Shown in pieces: positions 59,237 to 64,000 of a stretch of DNA of 64,000 bases (positions are counted from its first letter, which is position 1; each line of letters begins with the position of its first letter). The notes below the pieces were generated by a model. That model made no database searches. It was not told where the DNA came from and saw only the letters and a program-made list of their open reading frames with translations. This stretch comes from CAYNEI01 sp964396185 (GTDB taxonomy: Archaea > Thermoplasmatota > SW-10-69-26). Location of the stretch: the NCBI GenBank assembly GCA_964396185.1, contig CAYNEI010000011.1, positions 1 through 64,000 of the forward strand. The letters run 5' to 3'. The position numbers and the translations under genes were made by a program.

Positions 59237-60283
59237 ATGCCCACCAAGCGGGAGCGCGTGCTCGCCAACGTCGAGGAGGTCGTCACCGAGGACGAGCTGG
59301 ACGCCTTGCTCGATCAGCAGCAGCCCACCGCCTACATCGGCTTCGAGCCCAGTGGGACCGCGCATCTCGGCTGGCTCATCTGCGCGCGCAAGGTGCGCGA
59401 CCTCCAGGAGGCCGGCTTCGATGTCACCATCCTGCTGGCCGACTGGCATGCCCAGATCAACGACAAGCTCGGCGGCGAGCTCGACCGCATCCAGGCTTGC
59501 GGTATCTACATGGAGGAGGCCATGAAGGCGCTGGGGGTGCGCGAGGATGTCCGGTTCACGTACGCCAGCGAGTGGGTGGGTGATGCCGACTACTGGGCCA
59601 TGGTGCTGCGCGTGGCCAAGGCCAGCACGCTCAACCGGATCAAGCGCGCCATGAGCATCATGGGGCGCGAGGCCGGCGAGGCCGATCTGGACTACGGCAA
59701 GACGATCTACCCCGCCATGCAGGTGGCCGACATCTACTACGGCAGCTTCGATCTGGCCCTGGGCGGCATGGATCAGCGCCACGCCCACATGCTCGCGCGT
59801 GACGTGGCCAGCAAGCTGGGCAGGGAGGCGCCGGTAGCGCTCCACACACCGCTGTTGCCCTCGCTCACCGAGCAGGGGGGCCGCATGGATCCGACGGCTG
59901 GCAAGATGTCCAAGTCCAAGCCTGAGTCCGGCATCTTCCTCCACGATACCCCCGAGGAGGTCGAGGAGAAGGTGAAGGGTGCGTATTGCCCGCAAGGTGA
60001 GCTCGAGGGCAACCCGTTGCTCGAGCTGCTGCGCCTCGTGGTCTTCCCCGGGCTGACCGCGCGGGAGGGCTTCGTGGTCGACCGGCCGGAGAAGTTCGGA
60101 GGCCCGCTCACCTTCGCCTCCTACGACGAGTTGGCCGAGGCGTTCGCGGGCGGGCTCCATCCCCTCGACTTGAAGATCGCGACAGCGGCGGCTGTCAACG
60201 CCCAACTCAACGAGGTGCGCGCCTACTTCGACGAGCACCCCAAGGGGCTTGAGGCCCTGCAACAGGCTCTAAGCGGTTCTTGA
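59237..60283 (+). CDS. tyrS: Tyrosyl-tRNA synthetase (archaeal type)
   Basis: Class I aminoacyl-tRNA synthetase, about 348 aa, shorter than bacterial TyrRS and lacking its C-terminal S4 domain. HIGH-like EPSGTAHLGWLI and KMSKS in AGKMSKSKPESGIF; tRNA recognition by the compact C-terminal domain. ATG at 59237 (a TTG directly before is possible); ccgttttgaac lies ~27 nt upstream. Full-length. Confidence 0.96.
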   Translation: MPTKRERVLANVEEVVTEDELDALLDQQQPTAYIGFEPSGTAHLGWLICARKVRDLQEAGFDVTILLADWHAQINDKLGGELDRIQACGIYMEEAMKALGVREDVRFTYASEWVGDADYWAMVLRVAKASTLNRIKRAMSIMGREAGEADLDYGKTIYPAMQVADIYYGSFDLALGGMDQRHAHMLARDVASKLGREAPVALHTPLLPSLTEQGGRMDPTAGKMSKSKPESGIFLHDTPEEVEEKVKGAYCPQGELEGNPLLELLRLVVFPGLTAREGFVVDRPEKFGGPLTFASYDELAEAFAGGLHPLDLKIATAAAVNAQLNEVRAYFDEHPKGLEALQQALSGS

Positions 60284-60350
60284 GCGCGATGGCAGGCAGT
60301 CGACTGCCACAGATGCCCCTCGGAGAGCTTTTCACCGGTCAAGAATCTAG

Positions 60351-61058
60351 GTGCGTGTGCCCCCCGCGAAGCCCACCCCCGAGGACAAGCGGCTCGCTGA
60401 CGCCCTCTCCGCGCTCTCGAACCCGGTGCGCTTGACGCTCATCCGGCAACTGCGCGACCCGCACGTGTTAAAAGAGCTTAAAGTCTCGACGCCGAGCAGT
60501 GGGCGCGAGCGTCCCATGTCGCGCCAGTCCGTCAAGGAGCACCTGGATCGGCTGATCAGTGCCGGGGCGGTGGCGGCCAGGGAGACCGAGCGTTCCTACG
60601 GCCCGACGATCGAGTACGTCGTGGATCACCAGCGCCTCTTCTCGCTGGCCGAGGAGTTCCGTGAGCTGGCCTCCGTGCGTCCTAGCCTCCCGCCCAACGG
60701 CGAGACCATCCTCTCGGAGGGGAGCGGCGACGGCTTGGACCTCGACCAGCCGACCTTGGTGCTCGTGCGAGGGCTCTCGGAGGGACGCACGTTCCGCGTG
60801 GATCCCGACGCAGATGGCACGACCGAGTGGATCATCGGCCGCAGCCTCAACGTCTCCGTCCCTCTCGACTTCGACCCCTACGTGAGCAAGGCGAACAGCC
60901 GCATCTGGTACGAGGACGGTACGCATTTCATCGAGGACCTCGAGGAAAGCCGCAACGGGACTCAGGTCAACTGGGCCCCGCTCGGGGAGAGCACCTGCAA
61001 GCTCGCCACCGGGGACATCATCGGGGTCGGGCGCTCGCTGCTCGTCTTCCGCGGTTAG
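60351..61058 (+). CDS. Winged-helix/FHA fusion regulator
   Basis: 235 aa. Residues ~10-100: ArsR-like winged helix (ALSALSNPVRLTLIRQL; recognition helix near SRQSVKEHLDRLISAGAV). Residues ~130-235: forkhead-associated domain with the GRS at about 167, VSKANSRIWY in the SxxH region (His replaced by Asn) and RNGTQVN. FHA domains bind phosphothreonine, so kinase signalling could control this DNA-binding protein. The convergent neighbour is a membrane Ser/Thr kinase. GTG start. Confidence 0.85.
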   Translation: MRVPPAKPTPEDKRLADALSALSNPVRLTLIRQLRDPHVLKELKVSTPSSGRERPMSRQSVKEHLDRLISAGAVAARETERSYGPTIEYVVDHQRLFSLAEEFRELASVRPSLPPNGETILSEGSGDGLDLDQPTLVLVRGLSEGRTFRVDPDADGTTEWIIGRSLNVSVPLDFDPYVSKANSRIWYEDGTHFIEDLEESRNGTQVNWAPLGESTCKLATGDIIGVGRSLLVFRG

Positions 61059-61107
61059 CGCGGCTTGCGCCGGCTCGCTGTGGCGGCGTGGCCCTGGGCC
61101 TGGCGCG

Positions 61108-63165
61108 TCAAGCTGGAGCGATCCCCGCCAGATCCGGGGCGCGGGCGGCTTCGAGAAGCGCGTGGCGCATCTCGGCGGCTGATGCGAACCGGGCCTCGGG
61201 CTCATCGGCCAGCGCCTGGCGGATCACGGGCGCCAGGGTCTCCGGGAGGTTGGGTCCGATGGCCTTCTTGAGGATGAGCCCCACGGCGTAGATGTCGGTC
61301 TCGGGCGTTGCGATCTCGCCTCTCAACTGCTCGGGCGCCATGAACGCAGGCGTGCCGGTGAAGGGCCCGGATTCCGAGAAGGTCTGTGTGATGCCTCGCC
61401 GCACGCGCGCGATCCCGAAGTCCGCGATCTTCGGCGTCCCGTCAGCCAGGAGCAGGATGTTCGAGGGCTTGACGTCCCGATGCACGATGCCCTCAAGGTG
61501 GATGGCTTCGAGCCCGGAGAGCACGGCGGCGGCGAGGTCCACCGCCTCGGATGGGTCGATCTCGCCAGCGCGGGCCAGGCGGTCGGCCAAGGATCCGCCG
61601 GAGGCGTACTCAGTGACGAGCACGACCGATGGGCCCCGCTGGAGAACGTCGTAGAGGGTGAGCACGTTGGGGTGGTCCAGCCCGCCAGCCACCCTGGCTT
61701 CTTCCAGCGCGTTCGTGCGGAGGGCCTGGTGGCCACCGGAGAGCTCCTTGAGCACGACCTTGCGTTCCAGGAGCTCGTCCTCGGCCAGGAACACCCCGCC
61801 GGTGGCACCGTGGGAGAGCAGGCGCACGATGCGGTAGCGGCCTTGGATCGTGCTCCCCTCCTCAAGAGGTGCGGTGGTCGCGGCACGCACCATCCTGTGG
61901 GTCACCCGGGCGGTGCGCGGGTCGATGCCCAGCTCCTCGCGCAGGCGGTCGAGGGTGTCGTCCTCGTCGAGACCGCGGCCCTCCTCCATGGCCTGCTCTG
62001 CGGCGCGCTGGTAGGTCTCCACGGCACCAGAGAGATCGCCGGGCATGGGGACCCGGTAGAGCTTCTCGGCCACCACGTCGACCAGGGACTGGAACCCTTG
62101 GGAGGCGATGAGCACCAGCACGAGGACCACGACGTCCATGGGTCGCGGATCCAGGCCGCCTGCCTGGAAGCCGTATCCCACCAGGGCTGCGACGCCGACG
62201 GCGCCAACCATGAAGACCAGCGCGATGAGGATGCGGGCTGAGCGCCGGCGCCAGGCCAGGCTCATGCCGAGCAGCTCGTGACGCAGGACCGCCAGGGAGA
62301 CGAGCACGGAGAAGGTCGTCCACCGAACACCTGCCCCCAGCGCGAGCAGCGGGACGAAGCCCGCCCCCATGGTTCCGTCGGTGACGCCGGCGGCCTCCAG
62401 GAGGTCGAGAGGGTAGCGCAGGTAGAGGAAGACGGCGAGCGCGAAGGAGATCGCCAGGCTCAACCAGGCCACCTGGCGGTGCTGGGGGACCACCGCGCGG
62501 TGGATCCCGATCAGGCGCACCACGTAGGCGATCCCCCCAACCATGAGCAGAACGTAGAGACCCAGCATGGCCAGCGCGCCTGTCTCGATGGAGGGGGAGA
62601 AGCTCAGGACGCGTCGGTAGAGCACCGTGAGCACCCGGGGCCAGGCTGGCAGGGTCGCCACGGCGACGGCGGGGAAGAGCAAGCGCAGGGGGCTGGGGCC
62701 CTTGTCGCGCACGAGTTGGCGGCCCATGTGCACGAGCACGATGGTGTAGACGATGGCGGTGTACGTCGCCCACCCGATCTCGGTCACCGTGCTGAGACCG
62801 ATGGTGTAGGGGACGTCGACGCGCGCGATGCTCAGCCCGGCCAGCGCGATGGCCGGCAGGCCCACGGCGGCCAGGCGGCTCGGCTTCCAGAGCGCGTTGC
62901 GTTCCGGGTAGATCGCTGCGAAGTAGTACAGGAAGAAGGGATCCAGGGAGGCGAGCACCGATGCGACCCTGAACGCGATGAGGTCCGCGCCGGGATCCGT
63001 GATGAGGTGCCGGACGCCCTCGGCTGCCTGGTTGGCTGCGATCAGGAGCAGGAAGAAGCCTAGGAACTGGTTGGCAGCCTTCTTCGGGTTGCTGGTGAAC
63101 AGGAGGAGGGCGAACACCGCCGTCGCCGCCGCAGCTGTCACCCTGAGTGCAAGTTCGGCCTCCAC
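61108..63165 (-). CDS. Multi-pass membrane Ser/Thr protein kinase, second copy
   Basis: 685 aa with the same layout as the kinase at 15.6-17.7 kb: about nine to eleven N-terminal TM helices (1-360), a helical linker (about 375-430), and a kinase domain with LLSHGATGGVFLA (449-461), VVLK (Lys473), HRDVKPSN (562-569), DFG (582-584) and APE (610-612). The first Gly of the loop is Ser-His (SHGATG), otherwise canonical. GTG start with acgttatgg upstream near 63207. Convergent with the winged-helix/FHA gene, 49 bp apart. Confidence 0.88.
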   Translation of the reverse strand: MEAELALRVTAAAATAVFALLLFTSNPKKAANQFLGFFLLLIAANQAAEGVRHLITDPGADLIAFRVASVLASLDPFFLYYFAAIYPERNALWKPSRLAAVGLPAIALAGLSIARVDVPYTIGLSTVTEIGWATYTAIVYTIVLVHMGRQLVRDKGPSPLRLLFPAVAVATLPAWPRVLTVLYRRVLSFSPSIETGALAMLGLYVLLMVGGIAYVVRLIGIHRAVVPQHRQVAWLSLAISFALAVFLYLRYPLDLLEAAGVTDGTMGAGFVPLLALGAGVRWTTFSVLVSLAVLRHELLGMSLAWRRRSARILIALVFMVGAVGVAALVGYGFQAGGLDPRPMDVVVLVLVLIASQGFQSLVDVVAEKLYRVPMPGDLSGAVETYQRAAEQAMEEGRGLDEDDTLDRLREELGIDPRTARVTHRMVRAATTAPLEEGSTIQGRYRIVRLLSHGATGGVFLAEDELLERKVVLKELSGGHQALRTNALEEARVAGGLDHPNVLTLYDVLQRGPSVVLVTEYASGGSLADRLARAGEIDPSEAVDLAAAVLSGLEAIHLEGIVHRDVKPSNILLLADGTPKIADFGIARVRRGITQTFSESGPFTGTPAFMAPEQLRGEIATPETDIYAVGLILKKAIGPNLPETLAPVIRQALADEPEARFASAAEMRHALLEAARAPDLAGIAPA

Positions 63166-63268
63166 AGCGCCCTCAGCCCAACACCCATGTTCGTTTCAAG
63201 GACCATAACGTTGCCGCCCGTCTCGGGTCATGGTTCATCGTCGCGTTCATGGGGGATGCGGTGGGTGC

Positions 63269-63385
63269 ATGCTCGTGGACCTGCGCGAGGTGCTCACCGA
63301 ACCAGGCGAGCTGACCCGGTGGGGTGTCGCGCTCGGCGCGATCCTCATCGCCGTAGCTGCGGCCCTGGTGGACCGGTTAGTTTAA
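63269..63385 (+). CDS. Small single-TM protein, 38 aa
   Basis: An ATG at 63269 opens a frame ending in TAA at 63383-63385. The product begins MLVDLREVLTEPGELTRWGV, then a hydrophobic helix (VALGAILIAVAAALV) and DRLV. The TAA lies inside the TATA-like element of the next gene. Small TM proteins of this sort are easily missed; coding status rests on composition only. Confidence 0.45.
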   Translation: MLVDLREVLTEPGELTRWGVALGAILIAVAAALVDRLV

Positions 63386-63406
63386 GGCTCGGCGACCTTG
63401 CGGACC

Positions 63407-63733
63407 GTGGCCCTGCCGAAGCCCTTGATCGCTGCCCCGATCTCGTTTCTGGCCTACGCCATCGGCTGGTGGGGCATCGCGCATGGCCAGGGTCTGGCAG
63501 GCAGCCTTCTCCCGTTCCTCTGGATCCTGGCGTACTACGGGGTCTTCTGGGGCGGTTGGGCTGCCATCCCGCTGCTCGGCGTCGGCGCGACCTTCGGTGG
63601 CCCGCTTCTCCCGGAACCGTGGCGCTCTCCCGTGCGCGCCCTGTTCGGTGGCTGGCTGGTCGCCTGGCTGGCGGTCTGGCTGGCTCAACTCTGGCTCGGC
63701 CCACCGCCCGGGTTCCAGGCCGTTGGCCTTTGA
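63407..63733 (+). CDS. Hypothetical membrane protein, 108 aa
   Basis: Three hydrophobic segments (ISFLAYAIGWWGIAHG, LLPFLWILAYYGVFWGG, LFGGWLVAWLAVWLAQLWLG), Trp-rich. Not recognised. The GTG at 63407 is chosen because tttaag (63381-63386) lies 24 nt upstream, which fits leaderless initiation; a TTG at 63398 is in frame. The GC-rich region 63734-64000 after it shows nothing I can call. Confidence 0.65.
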   Translation: MALPKPLIAAPISFLAYAIGWWGIAHGQGLAGSLLPFLWILAYYGVFWGGWAAIPLLGVGATFGGPLLPEPWRSPVRALFGGWLVAWLAVWLAQLWLGPPPGFQAVGL

Positions 63734-64000
63734 GCAGGCTTGATGCACCCGAACGAGCTCCATCCGAGATCCATCCGCGGCGAGGTGCAACCGTTTGGGT
63801 GCACCACCGACGCGTTCATGAGGGCCTCGCGAGCTCGGCGGCGCGGAGCAGCCATCGCGGGCCTGAAAGATTGAACCCAACCCGGGCCCGCCCAAGCCCC
63901 CTCTTGGAACTGGGGCTGCTTCCGAACCCCCCAGCGGATGCCTGCGGGACAGCCAGCTGCCTCACAGTTCCATAGGACGCTTGGCTCGCGGGTATCCCGG

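Overview
This is a high-GC archaeal chromosome fragment. The archaeal assignment rests on L44e, S27e, eIF2-alpha, Nop10 and a PAC2-family protein in one overlapping operon, an RFC small subunit, an Orc1/Cdc6 initiator, archaeal-type Tyr- and Ile-tRNA synthetases, and archaeal promoters (a TATA-like box centred about 25 nt upstream of many start codons, implying leaderless mRNAs). Abundant lipobox lipoproteins, a fixC/fixX pair and the leaderless style suggest a Thermoplasmatota-like euryarchaeote; this lineage call is an inference. I saw no rRNA, tRNA, CRISPR array, transposase or prophage.

Layout. 1-5.4 kb: an SDR plus malate dehydrogenase pair, an exported beta-propeller protein and thioredoxin reductase, followed by a 0.5-kb non-coding repeat block. 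6.3-8.6 kb: the translation operon. 8.6-15.1 kb: DHH phosphoesterase, SufS/SufU, nicotinamidase, a DUF4258/DUF2283 pair and fixC-fixX. 15.1-15.6 kb: an array of stem-loops that includes a duplicated fixX 3' end, and a very small leaderless ORF. 15.6-22 kb: membrane Ser/Thr kinase, Hsp20, Nfu-N protein and IleRS (interrupted by a 100-N gap). 22-39 kb: an accessory, mostly exported region with four paralogous CocE/S15-type lipoprotein hydrolases, a TPR protein, a toxin-antitoxin-like pair with a conspicuous AT-rich operator, a three-module FG-GAP protein, a beta-carbonic anhydrase with an altered zinc site and a membrane-bound winged-helix regulator. 39-49.5 kb: RFC, secreted lipase, Orc1/Cdc6, small zinc-ribbon proteins and two tandem FG-GAP lipoproteins sharing a 773-bp identical 5' module. 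49.6-55.2 kb: a giant (1854 aa) exported protein. 55-64 kb: endonuclease IV-like protein, 6-phospho-3-hexuloisomerase, amino-acid permease, TyrRS, a winged-helix/FHA regulator convergent with a second membrane Ser/Thr kinase, and small membrane proteins.

How parts fit together. Housekeeping genes (translation, replication, Fe-S assembly, redox) are interspersed with a large cell-surface repertoire suited to peptide, ester or polysaccharide degradation. Two signalling styles are visible: a one-component transmembrane regulator beside the hydrolase cluster, and a kinase/FHA pair at the right end. The most unusual items are the mosaic FG-GAP duplication, the stem-loop array behind fixX, the palindromic operator of the 27-kb module, the conserved box upstream of two hydrolase genes, and small leaderless ORFs below the usual gene-calling length.
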